Of a stretch of DNA of 51,750 nt, positions 11,201 to 20,200 are shown in pieces. The notes beneath the pieces are model-generated. The model made no database searches. It saw only the letters and a list, made by a program, of their open reading frames with translations, and was not told where the DNA came from. Position 1 is the first letter of the stretch. Each line of letters opens with the position of its first letter. Source of the DNA: Bacteroidales bacterium (GTDB lineage Bacteria; Bacteroidota; Bacteroidia; Bacteroidales; UBA932); NCBI GenBank assembly GCA_017651465.1, contig JAGCCX010000082.1:1-51750 (forward strand), written 5' to 3'. Both the position numbers and the translations under genes were made by a program.

Positions 11201-11570
11201 CTCCAACGGAGCCCGAAAGAGTGCTGAGTTTTTGCGTGCCGAAACCGACGACGACCACTTCGTCGAGCAGATTCTTTGAGTCGTCAAGCACGATGTTGTA
11301 GGGGACCGGCTCGTTTCCTGTCAATTCCAGTTCGGTATCCGCATAACCGATGAATGAAACTACGATTCTGGCGGGGAAGCGTATGCCGCTTATTTCATAA
11401 ACTCCGTTTATGTCAGTGATGAACCCTTTGTCAGTTCCGGCTACTTTAATGGCCGCCCCGGGAAGGGGAACGCCGCCGGAATCGGAAATAGTACCTCGAA
11501 GAATTTGTTGCGCTTCAGCTTGATAGAAAAAAAGGAGCGTCAGCAGCAAGAGCAAGTAATGTTTATTCAT
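8235..11570 (-). CDS. SusC/RagA family TonB-dependent outer-membrane transporter
   Basis: The 1111-residue protein starts with a Sec signal (MNKHYLLLLLTLLFFYQAEA). A carboxypeptidase-D-regulatory-like domain follows (about 22-105: LRGTISDSGGVPLPGAAIKV), then the SusC signature DEVVVVGFGTQ, the plug domain (about 105-230, with SILKDASTCAIYGAKASAGV) and a long TonB-dependent beta-barrel ending in aromatic-rich strands (TISVGASVTF). It is the first gene of the operon, behind a well-matched promoter at 11604-11634, and is divergent from a DUF6377 regulator. SusC/SusD pairs import oligosaccharides or peptides too large for porins, using TonB. No N-terminal STN or FecR-linked signalling domain is seen, which fits regulation by the neighbouring DUF6377 protein rather than by a sigma/anti-sigma pair. 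Confidence 0.95.
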   Translation of the reverse strand: MNKHYLLLLLTLLFFYQAEAQQILRGTISDSGGVPLPGAAIKVAGTDKGFITDINGVYEISGIRFPARIVVSFIGYADTELELTGNEPVPYNIVLDDSKNLLDEVVVVGFGTQKLSTLSGSVGVIDGATLNQRPVVSAANALQGADPSVYITTSNGSANSSASINIRGSLSVNGGSPLVLIDGVEGSLSMLNPNDIESVSILKDASTCAIYGAKASAGVVLVTTKQGSTGSARISYGFRQGWIQPTTDMDLITTGYDHISIINYFQQHSFHSSRLNEYDYTVANGELLKLFERRNDVVENPARPWVEVGADGYYHYYGNFDWFNFFYNTNRPVSEHDFSVSGGNGGIRYYVGGRYYNETGLLKGSLSDKYRSYSIRSKVSAQVNKHIRYINNLSYAKKNYAWQGNSDMESTFENLWRYGSPAFSPYNPDGSLVNFPIELSGAAKTNMMNNSATQALAGTNHNSKDTGHLTLSNKLEITPLRGLTISGQYDFRRIDTFNTYRTGKYYWSNQPGIINEMSGTTNSYKEDRDWRQVHIGTLTVQYENNWGGHYMKALAGAQYETSRTSDFTVKGSPVLVEGYDSFALIDQSADENGFPRASYSVSSGNSEYATLGFFGRLNYDYKGIYILEASARYDGTSRFGERHRWGFFPSGSIAWKFSEEKFFSPLKKIVSNGKIRFSAGSLGNQQVSNYYYIERISIDNTQDYTFDNQTKSRYASISSPVSGNLTWETVNTYDAGLDLSFFDNKLKFVGDYYIRDTKDMLTASVALPEVFGATEPKENCADLRTYGWEFSLGWHDGFMLAGSRFNYSVSGFLGDRHTYFTKYYNPTGTLDSHYVGEELGTIWGFRSGGLFTSDEEAWEYTSSVDSRQFQPGYYYPGGGVCVDGEGAKAGDFKLLDIGGGPNGEPDGIISKGKNTLDDHGDLDVLGTTQPHFNYSFRLDFDWKGFDFSAFFQGIGHKDWYPKGTYGGYAFWGPYSSTSITFIHKRFMDNVWSPEHTDAYFPRPRGYSAYTSNDYYTGLGFSNDYFLQNIGYLRLKNLTLGYTLPSKLSRKIAIDKLRFYVSGENLFYLSPLKKHTLLIDPELANASGVATSNTGVGYLYPRTISVGASVTF

Positions 11571-11603
11571 GTTTTAGAGTTTGTCGTGGCCTTTAAAAGC
11601 AAT

Positions 11604-11634
11604 CAAAAATAAATATAAGTACGCACACACGCAA
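11604..11634 (-). promoter_or_regulatory. Promoter of the susC operon
   Basis: Read on the minus strand, TATTTTTG (11611-11604) matches the Bacteroidota -7 consensus TAnnTTTG, and TTG (11634-11632) lies exactly 20 nt upstream as the -33 element. Transcription would begin near 11597, leaving a leader of about 25-30 nt before the susC ATG at 11570. Confidence 0.75.
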
Positions 11635-11685
11635 TGGAGATGCTCAATTTTCAATGTGCTTATCAAGATTATTTTAGCTTAATTA

Positions 11686-11698
11686 ATTGATAATCAAT
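11686..11698. promoter_or_regulatory. Palindrome between divergent promoters (possible operator)
   Basis: ATTGA-taa-TCAAT is a perfect inverted repeat in the AT-rich region between the susC and DUF6377 promoters, about 50 bp upstream of the susC -33 element. It could bind a regulator; short AT-rich palindromes also arise by chance. Confidence 0.3.
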
Positions 11699-11721
11699 AT
11701 ATGCTTTCAAATTTTGTTAAA

Positions 11722-11753
11722 GTTGTTTTCAAAGTATTTATGTTGTATATTTG
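11722..11753 (+). promoter_or_regulatory. Promoter of the DUF6377 regulator gene
   Basis: TATATTTG (11746-11753) is a perfect TAnnTTTG -7 box and GTTG ends at 11725, 20 nt upstream, as the -33 box. Transcription would start around 11758, a short distance before the ATG at 11775. This also shows that the in-frame TTG at 11751 is part of the promoter and not a start codon. Confidence 0.75.
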
Positions 11754-11774
11754 CACCATAAAAACTATTCTCTC

Positions 11775-13334
11775 ATGAAGGTGTTTTATAAGTTGCTTCT
11801 GGCCTCTTTACTGCTTTGCTCATGCAGTGAATCTCCGCTGCAAAACAAAATTGCCGAGCTGGATCACCTCCTTACACAAAGTAAGGATTATACGGCCAAA
11901 TTCGAAGCCGGTGCTGATCCTTTCAGAGACAGTCTGAAAAATGCAACAACTGATTCTGCCCGGTGGAATGCGGCCAAGGAAATCTATTCTATTTACAAGT
12001 GCACCCAGATGGATTCCGCCCGCTTTTACCTGCGGATGATGAGGCAGCTCTCAGAGGGACATCCAAAGGAGAATTTTTTTTGCCGAATAGAAGAAGCCTC
12101 CATTAATATCTCCGCTCGTAACTATCAGGAGGCCAGGTCCTTCCTTGCAAGTGTAGATACTTCGTCATTAAGTGGTAAAGAAAGGAATCGCTACTACGAA
12201 ACAATTATGTTACTGTATGCTACGGAGGCCATTGATGAAACGCTCCCGCAGGATGTTAGAGACAACAGCATAAAAAAGCGTTATGAGATGCGCCGCCAGT
12301 ATATAGCCTCTTCCCTTGGCGATCCTTTTGAAGCAGTCCGCAGACCTGCAATCCAAATGTATGAAGACAGCAACGCTGCTGAAGCTATACCCATTCTGAA
12401 GAATCTTGCCGAGACTTCGGAACCCGGCCTGAAGGCTCACGCATGCTATAGCTTGGCAAAGGCATTTCAGGCCGCCGGCATGCGAGAAGAAACTGAATAT
12501 TGGTTTGCCCAAAGCGCTATTGAAAGTATTTTGAGACCTTCCGGTGAGCATCTTGCCCTCTACGAATTGTCTATGATGCTTTTTGACGATCAGAATCTCA
12601 AACGTGCACTGGCTTATAACCAGGCCGTACTGGAAAGCGAGTTGGAAAGCCATTATAATATTTGGATTATCAATTCTGCCAGTTCGCAGTTGGGCATTGT
12701 CAATGCCGTGCTGCTGCGTGAGAAGCATCAAAAAAAGGTCTCGATAATCATTACTATTGTAATCAGCTTGCTGTCTTTGATATTCTTCGCTACCGGCCTG
12801 GTAGCTATACGGCAGGCGCAGAAGATCAGGGCTGCTGATGCTGAAATACGTTTGATGAACCACCGGCTCGAGGAAGCGGGTAAAATCAAGGAAGGTTATG
12901 TGTTCCGGTACATCATCCTTTCTTCCCAATACTTGCGTATGGTAGAGGACTACCGCCATAGCCTGCGTGTCACTTTAAAGGAAGAAGGAATAGAGGGCCT
13001 TAAAAAGGAACTGCGGCAGAATGAAATCAAGAATCTGAATTCCAGACAGTTTTATGCTATTTTTGACGAAACTTTCCTGGGCATTTTCCCAGACTTCGTC
13101 TCACATGTGAATTCTCTGCTCAAAGAAGAAGCACGCTTCCAGATCAAGGAGGGGAAAGAGCTTCCCACCGGGTTGCGTATACTTGCCGCAATCAAACTTG
13201 GGATAACCGATTGCGGAAAGATTGCGGAATTCCTGGACTGTGCAGTCAGTTCAGTTTATACGCACAGGAGCCGCATGCGTCATGCAGCCGCTTGTGCTCC
13301 TGAAGATTTTGAGAGGCTTGTGACCGAAGCTTAA
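11775..13334 (+). CDS. DUF6377-type membrane-spanning transcriptional regulator
   Basis: Starting at the ATG at 11775 (MKVFYKLLLASLLLCSC), the 519-residue product has an N-terminal signal, a long helical TPR-like periplasmic region, one transmembrane helix at about 321-345 (SIIITIVISLLSLIFFATGL), a coiled-coil stretch and a C-terminal helix-turn-helix-like part (ITDCGKIAEFLDCAVSSVY..HRSRMRHA). This is the plan of DUF6377 proteins that sit beside SusC/SusD genes in Bacteroidota, and it suggests a one-piece sensor that detects a periplasmic signal and binds DNA in the cytoplasm. It is divergent from susC and the likely regulator of that operon. The LLLCSC sequence resembles a lipobox, odd for a protein that must cross the membrane; the signal may instead stay as an anchor. 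Confidence 0.78.
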   Translation: MKVFYKLLLASLLLCSCSESPLQNKIAELDHLLTQSKDYTAKFEAGADPFRDSLKNATTDSARWNAAKEIYSIYKCTQMDSARFYLRMMRQLSEGHPKENFFCRIEEASINISARNYQEARSFLASVDTSSLSGKERNRYYETIMLLYATEAIDETLPQDVRDNSIKKRYEMRRQYIASSLGDPFEAVRRPAIQMYEDSNAAEAIPILKNLAETSEPGLKAHACYSLAKAFQAAGMREETEYWFAQSAIESILRPSGEHLALYELSMMLFDDQNLKRALAYNQAVLESELESHYNIWIINSASSQLGIVNAVLLREKHQKKVSIIITIVISLLSLIFFATGLVAIRQAQKIRAADAEIRLMNHRLEEAGKIKEGYVFRYIILSSQYLRMVEDYRHSLRVTLKEEGIEGLKKELRQNEIKNLNSRQFYAIFDETFLGIFPDFVSHVNSLLKEEARFQIKEGKELPTGLRILAAIKLGITDCGKIAEFLDCAVSSVYTHRSRMRHAAACAPEDFERLVTEA

Positions 13335-13337
13335 TTC

Positions 13338-14699
13338 TTACCAATATTTATAAAACAGTGCGATGCTTTCCATTCCGCCGAAGAACTGCTTGAGGAGGTA
13401 GCTCTCGTTGGGGGAGTGGATGGTGTCTCTCTCGAGTCCGAAGCCCATAAGGAGGGGGTCGATGCCCAGGATCTTCTGGACCTCGGCCAGCACGGCTATG
13501 CTGCCGCCTCCGCGGGCCGGCACTGGCTCTATTCCGTAAACCTCTGAAATAGCGCGGCTTGCTGCTTTATATGCGCTCGAACTGATGGGAATTAAAAATC
13601 CGTCTCCACCCTCGCAAGGCTTAACTTCTACCTTTACACTCTTGGGCGCAATGGCCTTGAAGTGCCTGGCGAACAACTTGGTGATCTCCGCGCTGCGCTG
13701 GTTGGGAACGAGGCGCATTGATATCTTGGCGTAAGCCTCGCTGGGAAGCACGGTCTTGGCTCCTTCGCCGGTGTAGCCGCCCCATATGCCGCATACATCG
13801 AGGCACGGCCTGATGCCGGTGCGCTCGAGGGTCGTGTAACCTTTTTCGCCCCGTACGTCGCCAATCTCCAGGAACTCCTTGTATTCCTTGAGGTTGAACG
13901 GGGCACGGGCAAGCATCCTGCGGTCGGCTCGGGAAAGCTCGACAACCTTGTCGTAGAACCTCGGGACGGTAACCCGGCCGTCTGAATCTATGAGCGATGA
14001 AATCATTTCGCACAGTACTTGAATCGGGTTGGCCACGGCCCCGCCGTAGTGGCCGCTGTGCAGGTCTTTGTTGGGACCGGTGACTTTGACCTCCAGGTAG
14101 CTCAGGCCCCTCATTCCACAGTTGATGGACGGTACCTTTTCGCTTATCATAGTGGTGTCGCTGACAAGGCAGATATCGGCGCCCAGCATCTTTTTGTGGG
14201 CTTTGATCCACGCTGGCAGCGAAGGGCTGCCAATCTCTTCCTCGCCCTCGAACAGAAACTTTACGTTGTGCCTGAGCTGGCCGCTGCGCACCATAAACTC
14301 GAAGGCCTTGATGTGCATAAAGAGCTGGCCCTTGTCGTCGTTGGCGCCTCGTCCCCAGATAGCCTCCTGCCCGGTGGCGTCAGGGCCCAGTACCGGCTCG
14401 AACGGATCGGTGCGCCATTTGTCGAGGGGTTCCGCCGGCTGGACGTCATAGTGTCCGTAAACAAGCACGGTAGGATATGCAGGGTTGAGTATCTTCTGTC
14501 CGAAAACAACTGGGTTTCCCTCTGTCTCCCAAAGAGATGCACTGTCGGCACCTGCATCCAGGAGCAGCCCGGAGAGCTTCTCGGCGCAGGCATACATATC
14601 GGGTTTGTGTTCGGCTTTGGCGCTGATGGAGGGAATCCTGAGCAGGGAGAAAAGTTCTTTAAAAAACCTTTCTTTATTTTGTTCGATGTACTTTTTCAT
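13338..14699 (-). CDS. M20 family metallodipeptidase
   Basis: The frame is open further upstream into glmM, but the ATG at 14699 (MKKYIEQNKERFFKELFSLL) is the natural start, giving 453 residues. Metal-binding motifs of the M20 clan are in order: VLVYGHYDVQP (His and Asp), GRGANDDKGQ (bridging Asp), FEGEEEIGS (catalytic and binding Glu), LVSDTT and the C-terminal RDTIHSPNE (His). The central dimerisation domain contains NKDLHSGHYGG. These enzymes cleave dipeptides or related small amide substrates in the cytoplasm with two zinc ions. It converges on the DUF6377 gene with only 3 bp between stop codons and is divergent from glmM. Confidence 0.92.
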   Translation of the reverse strand: MKKYIEQNKERFFKELFSLLRIPSISAKAEHKPDMYACAEKLSGLLLDAGADSASLWETEGNPVVFGQKILNPAYPTVLVYGHYDVQPAEPLDKWRTDPFEPVLGPDATGQEAIWGRGANDDKGQLFMHIKAFEFMVRSGQLRHNVKFLFEGEEEIGSPSLPAWIKAHKKMLGADICLVSDTTMISEKVPSINCGMRGLSYLEVKVTGPNKDLHSGHYGGAVANPIQVLCEMISSLIDSDGRVTVPRFYDKVVELSRADRRMLARAPFNLKEYKEFLEIGDVRGEKGYTTLERTGIRPCLDVCGIWGGYTGEGAKTVLPSEAYAKISMRLVPNQRSAEITKLFARHFKAIAPKSVKVEVKPCEGGDGFLIPISSSAYKAASRAISEVYGIEPVPARGGGSIAVLAEVQKILGIDPLLMGFGLERDTIHSPNESYLLKQFFGGMESIALFYKYW

Positions 14700-14716
14700 T
14701 TTGTAAAGATAATAAT

Positions 14717-14724
14717 TAAATTTG
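14717..14724 (+). promoter_or_regulatory. Possible -7 box for glmM
   Basis: TAAATTTG matches TAnnTTTG and would start transcription only a few bases before the glmM ATG at 14731. No TTG lies at the expected distance upstream, so the match is partial. Confidence 0.35.
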
Positions 14725-14730
14725 TACATT

Positions 14731-16149
14731 ATGGCACTTATAAAATCTATTTCCGGTATCCGCGGCACCATAGGAGGGGCTACGGGCGACAATCTGACAC
14801 CTGTCGATATTGTCAAATTCACTTACGCTTACTGCAAATGCCTCAAAGAGCGCAAAGCTCCTTTCGGGGATCGTTACAAGGTCGTTGTGGGCCGTGATGC
14901 ACGCATCAGCGGCGAGATGGTAGAACAGCTGGTAGTCGGCACGCTCATCTCCTGCGGAGTCGATGTGGTGCGCTGCGGCTTTGCCAGCACCCCCACCACC
15001 GAACTTGCGGTAACATTTACCGGCGCTGACGGTGGAATCATCATAACCGCCAGCCATAATCCCCGTCAGTGGAACGCACTCAAGCTCCTTAACGAGAAGG
15101 GTGAGTTCCTTACAGCTGTGCAAGGCCAGGCCATCCTTGACTGCGCCGAGAGCGGCGACTTTGACTTTGCCGCCGTGGACGAGCTCGGCTGCATAGAGGA
15201 CCACGATTTTACGGACGAGCATATAGACGCGGTGCTCAAGCTTGAAGCCGTTGATGTGGAGGCCATAAAGGCCGCCGGCTTTAAGGTGGTACTCGACGCC
15301 ATCAATTCGGTCGGCGGTATTATCATGCCCCGCCTGCTTAAGAGGCTCGGCGTCAAGTGCATAACCCTTAACGGCAACCCTACCGGCGACTTCGCGCACA
15401 ATCCCGAGCCGCTGCCTCAGAACCTTATCGAGCTGAGCCAGACCGTGGTCAAAGAAAAGGCCGACCTGGGTATCAGCGTAGATCCGGACGTAGACCGTCT
15501 TGCCTTTATCTGCGAGAACGGCGAGCCTTTCGTTGAGGAATACACCCTTGTGAGCGTGGCAGACTATCTGCTTGACGAGGCGGTGAAGAAAGGCGTCAAG
15601 CCCCTTGCCACAGTATCTAACCTCAGCTCCAGCAGGGCGTTGCGTGATGTTACCGAGGCTCACGGCGGTACTTATTATGCCGCCGCAGTGGGCGAGGTGA
15701 ACGTTACTACCAAGATGCACGAAGTGGGCGCGTTGATAGGCGGCGAGGGCAACGGAGGCGTTATTTATCCCGCATCCCACTGCGGCCGCGACGCAATGGT
15801 GGGCGTGGCCCTGTTCCTGAGCAACCTTGCTCACAAGAAGCTTTCCGCCTCTGCATACAAGGCGACCCTGCCCCCGTATTTCATTGCCAAGAACCGCATC
15901 GACCTGAGCGACAAAGCTCTTATCGACCGCATCCTTGACGCGATGAAGGAGCATTATAAGAACGAGAAAGTGAATACCATCGACGGCGTAAAGATCGACT
16001 TCGAGGCCAGCCGCCGCTGGGTGCACCTGCGCCGTTCCAACACCGAGCCTATCATCCGTATCTACTCCGAGGCCCCCAGCCAGGAGCAGGCGGAGGCTCT
16101 GGCAAGTGAGGTTATTGATCTGGCACACAAGATTATAGATAATGTTTAG
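14731..16149 (+). CDS. glmM: Phosphoglucosamine mutase (GlmM type)
   Basis: GlmM converts glucosamine-6-phosphate to glucosamine-1-phosphate for UDP-GlcNAc, the precursor of peptidoglycan and lipid A. The start is the ATG at 14731 (MALIKSISGIRGTIGG); an in-frame TTG upstream lies in a promoter-like box. The 472-residue sequence has the phosphohexomutase hallmarks: the active-site serine loop TASHNP near residue 108, the metal loop DPDVDR near 253, GEGNGG near 343 and the phosphate-binding RRSNTEPIIRIYSEA loop near 432. A related phosphomannomutase specificity cannot be fully excluded, but the SGIRGTIGG start and length fit the Bacteroidota GlmM. It overlaps the next gene by 8 nt, so the two are translationally coupled. 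Confidence 0.85.
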   Translation: MALIKSISGIRGTIGGATGDNLTPVDIVKFTYAYCKCLKERKAPFGDRYKVVVGRDARISGEMVEQLVVGTLISCGVDVVRCGFASTPTTELAVTFTGADGGIIITASHNPRQWNALKLLNEKGEFLTAVQGQAILDCAESGDFDFAAVDELGCIEDHDFTDEHIDAVLKLEAVDVEAIKAAGFKVVLDAINSVGGIIMPRLLKRLGVKCITLNGNPTGDFAHNPEPLPQNLIELSQTVVKEKADLGISVDPDVDRLAFICENGEPFVEEYTLVSVADYLLDEAVKKGVKPLATVSNLSSSRALRDVTEAHGGTYYAAAVGEVNVTTKMHEVGALIGGEGNGGVIYPASHCGRDAMVGVALFLSNLAHKKLSASAYKATLPPYFIAKNRIDLSDKALIDRILDAMKEHYKNEKVNTIDGVKIDFEASRRWVHLRRSNTEPIIRIYSEAPSQEQAEALASEVIDLAHKIIDNV

Positions 16150-17200
16150 TTTTCGCACCACAGCGATTACCGAGCAGCTCGACAAGGGCTTGACCGAGGG
16201 CTGCGTGGCCTGTATGTGTACTCCCGGGTGCTGGAACAGCGCCACCGGGGAGTACCTTCCCGACTTTTTCCGCGCCCGCGGGAATTTGGTCAAGGTATTC
16301 GGCCCGTCCGCTCCGGAGTTCTCGCCCAGTGCCTGGCATATTGACTTCAGCGCCTCCGACCTGGAGGGGCTCGATGCGGTGGTGATAGACATTCAGGACG
16401 TAGGTTCACGCTACTTCCCATATACCCGCGATGTGCTCCGGCTCCTGAGTTTCCGTGCCCGTATGGAGGAAGGACCGTCGATCTATGTAATCGACCATAT
16501 CAATCCGGCAGGACGGGTGGTGGAAGGTACGATCCCGGTGCTGGAGCCTGATTTGTGGACGCCCAAAGTGGCTCATCGTCACGGACTTACCCTTGCCGAG
16601 CTCTGCAACCTGTATTGCTCGGAGATAGGTGCGCGCTTCCCGTTGCACATCATTTCCGCCCTGTGCTCCGAGATTGGCAAGGACTTGCTCCCGTGGACCG
16701 TTGCCCCGGCTCCCGATTTTCCGGGAATGTTCACTCCCGAGATGTACAGCGGGGGAGCATTGTGGACCGCTACTTCCATTACTCCCGGAATAGGTACACC
16801 GCGCCCTTATGAGTATATCGGAGCTCCTTTCGTGAGCAATAGTGCCATTCCGCCGAGCCCCCAGGGCGTTCTTATGCGTCCGTGCTCGTTTACTCCCGTT
16901 TATGGGCCATATTCAGGCGAGGCGTGCCACGGTTACCAGATTATCCTGCTTCCGGGGGCGCAGTATCATTCGTTGCTTCATACCGTCCAGCTGATGCGCT
17001 GGTTTGCGGACAGGGATTCGCGCTTCGAGCTTACTGCTGAGTTGCTCGAGCGTATCGACGACCCTGTGATTACCGAGTATTTGCGCGGAGGTATCACATT
17101 CGACATAGTTCAGGAGCACGTTAAGCTTGAAGAACAGAAATGGATACGCAAGGCCAAGCGTTTCCTCCTTTACGACGATTCGCCATTCAGAATTAAATAA
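16142..17200 (+). CDS. DUF1343/NamZ-like exo-beta-N-acetylmuramidase homologue
   Basis: The 352-residue product contains the DUF1343 core, including VVIDIQDVGSRYFPYTRDVL, then PAGRVVEGTIPVL, and the C-terminal half with GIGTPRPYEYIGAPF. NamZ enzymes of this family release N-acetylmuramic acid from non-reducing ends of peptidoglycan fragments. The protein is shorter than usual for the family, and no signal peptide is visible (MFSFRTTAITEQLDKGL), so it may act in the cytoplasm or be a divergent member. It overlaps glmM by 8 nt. Pairing a MurNAc-releasing enzyme with glmM would join cell-wall amino-sugar recycling to UDP-GlcNAc synthesis; this is inference from context. Confidence 0.75.
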   Translation: MFSFRTTAITEQLDKGLTEGCVACMCTPGCWNSATGEYLPDFFRARGNLVKVFGPSAPEFSPSAWHIDFSASDLEGLDAVVIDIQDVGSRYFPYTRDVLRLLSFRARMEEGPSIYVIDHINPAGRVVEGTIPVLEPDLWTPKVAHRHGLTLAELCNLYCSEIGARFPLHIISALCSEIGKDLLPWTVAPAPDFPGMFTPEMYSGGALWTATSITPGIGTPRPYEYIGAPFVSNSAIPPSPQGVLMRPCSFTPVYGPYSGEACHGYQIILLPGAQYHSLLHTVQLMRWFADRDSRFELTAELLERIDDPVITEYLRGGITFDIVQEHVKLEEQKWIRKAKRFLLYDDSPFRIK

Positions 17201-17221
17201 CATAGTTAAATAGCCGATAAT

Positions 17222-20200
17222 ATGAAGAATCATTTTTTCTTGGCAGGTATGCTGCTTGTCGTACTGGCAGGCTGTACCAAAGAAAAAGAACCGCCCACCC
17301 CGGGCCCTTCAGACGGTGATGGATCTATTTCTATTACTGCTAAACTGGTAGAAACCAAAACTGTTCTCGGTCCTTCTTCCGGAACCTCCCGCCCTGTTTT
17401 GTGGCAGCCCGAAGACCAGCTCTGGGTGCGTTCTGCTGCCCAGGTGGCAGGGACGTCCGGCCATCAGTTCACCACTTCCGCCGATAAGATTTCGCCCGAT
17501 TCCAAGGAGGCGGTGTTTACCGGAGAAGCTCCTGCAGAAGGACCTTATGTCGCTGTGTATCCGTATTCTGCCGTGGTCACCGGGTCCAGCAACTCGGAGT
17601 TGCTGCTGAATCTTCCAGGAGATCAGAATTATATTCCCGGCAGTTTCGATCCACGCTGTGACATTACCGCGGCTAGCTGGAATAGCGGAAGCTCCATCAG
17701 CCTGTCGCATCTTTTCGGCCTGCTCAAGCTTAATTTTACCGGCAGCGCCAAAGTGGGGCAGATCGTGGTTACCGAAAAGGATCCCGCCATCAACCTCTGG
17801 GGACGTTGCCGCGTGCCTGTAAACGCTTCCGACAATACTATAGGAGCGATAGAGATCACCAATTCCGACGAGGCCCGCAATTCGCTTAAGCTAATTTGCA
17901 GCGAAGGAGTGACCCTGGGCAGCGACCCTACGGAGTTCTTCATAGTTGCGCCTCCCGGAGCTTTTGCCAAGGGCTTTACTTGTACTGTTTACGATACCAA
18001 CTTAGCTCCTATCAGCAGTATGAGTACCGATACGGACTGCACCATCAAGCGCGGGTTCGTATCCGATATGAAGGCTGTCAATCCCGAGGAGTCGCTGTTC
18101 AGCGGAGGCAAGGGTACGGAGGCTGAGCCGTATCTGATTGCAACCCCTCAGGACATTATTGATTTGTCGGACTACACCAACGGTTCCGAGGCCGCCAAGT
18201 TCACCGGGGCTTTCTACAAGCAGACCGCTACCATCGATATGGCGGGCGGCACCTTCACCCCTGTGGCCCAGAGCGGCAGCTTTACCGGAAGCTACGATGC
18301 CGACGGTAACAGCATTAAGAACCTTACTATAGCTTCCACAGCCACCAAGCCTGCCGGTTTTATTGCCAAGGCGGAGGGCGCTACGCTCAAGAACCTGAAT
18401 CTCGAACAGGCGGATATCGACAGTAAATACGTTTACTGTGGCGCTTTGGTGGGATATGCAAAGTCGTGTACCATAGAGAATTGTACGGTATCCGGCCAGG
18501 TCCGCGAGTATGTCAAGGAAATCACCGTGGGCTCGGATGCCAACAGCGGCTATTCCGGAGGACTGGTGGGGTGGATGGACGAGACCACGCTCCGTAACTG
18601 CACCCTCGACGGTGAAGCTACGTTCTACGGAAAATTCAGCGGCGGATGTGTAGGCTATGCCAAGAACTCCACCATCGAAGAATGCCGCGTCACCAAAGGC
18701 CATACCATCAATGTTTACTACCATTGGGCCGGCGGTATAATTGGTAAAGCCGAAGGAGCCAACACCCTTATCAAGAACTGCTCGTTCGAAGGTAACCTAA
18801 CGAATACCGGTTACATCCTCGGCGGTATAGTCGGCCAGGTTATGGGCGGCCGTGTTGAGGGCTGCGTGTTCGGAAGCTATGGCAATATGGGCTCCGACAA
18901 GTATTTCGTGGGAGGTATCGTGGGTGCCGCGGTGCCCGTATCCGAGCTGGTTATCGACAAGTGCGCCACTTATGGCGTGGTTAAGGGCCAGTATTCGGTG
19001 GGCGCTGTGGTCGGTTATACCGGATTCCTCACAAGTGCTCCCGGCAAGGTGTCTTCAGCCACCAAGCCCGTGACCATTTCCAACTGTGCATCTATAGGTG
19101 CGGAAATCACGGCCACCGGCAACAACGGAGGCAGCAACGCGTACTCTCTTGTCACCGGACTCTGCGGCTGGACACACGGCGAGAGCAAAACGACCATCAA
19201 GGGATGCTATGTTTCTCCTTCCCTTATCCAGACCACCTCGGTTGGCAACCGCGGCGCTCTTGGCGGCATAAGCGGATACCAGAACTGCACGGCTACGACG
19301 GTTTACGAGAACTGCTATACCACCATTACCCCTTCAATCGTACTCAACCGCGGAGAAAAGGTTACCGATGTCAGCGGCGACTGCTTCTATGGCGCCATCT
19401 ACGCCCGCTGCACCCAGCCTACTACGGTCCGTAACTGCTTCTGGGATGAGGCGATGAAGCAAATCGGCCCTGCTGAGGGAAAGACTACCGAGAGCGGCAA
19501 CCAGGCCCTGGCCACGGCGCAGCTGTCCGACGGTACGCTGCTCGCCAAGCTTCAGGCTACTGCCAACGGTACCGTGTGGATCAGCGGCCCTAACGGCCTG
19601 CCTACCATTGAAGGCCTTCCTGCCGATCCCAACGTCAAACCCAAGGCCGCCAAGCGCCTGAGCGTTATCGGCGACTCCATATCCACCTTCAAGGGCTGGA
19701 TTCCAGGCGGCTATTCCTCTCACTATCCTGCAACTGACGGTACGCTCACTTTGGTCAATGAGACCTACTGGTATCGTCTCATTCACGATTATATGAAGGA
19801 TTGTGAGTTCGATACCAACATCTCTTTCTCCGGCTCTACGGTGACCAATACTACCGATGCCAATTACGCAGCCAGGTACGGTTCCGCTTCCAATGCGTGG
19901 TTCAAGAAGGATTTCACCACCCGTTTTGCCGAGTGCGGCGGTATGGGACGTCCCGATATCATCTTGATTCACGGTGGAACTAATGACTGGGCGCACAACG
20001 CCGACCCTCTGGCTCCCGGAGTGGCTATACGCAACGACGCGTCCAATAGTTACGGCGGCACCAAGCCTTCGGCTTCGATAATGGAGTCCATTTACGCAAC
20101 CGCCGATGCGGCCAAGTCGCGCAGCCAGATCAACGCCCTGCCCGACGGCACGTTCTGCGAGGCGTATGTCAAGCTTCTCTGCCAGATACGCGAGCGTTAT

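Noticed and set aside
14716-16392. A 558-codon open frame on the minus strand opposite glmM
   Set aside because: glmM is certain on the plus strand. The antisense frame is open because of GC-rich codon use and has no family features.
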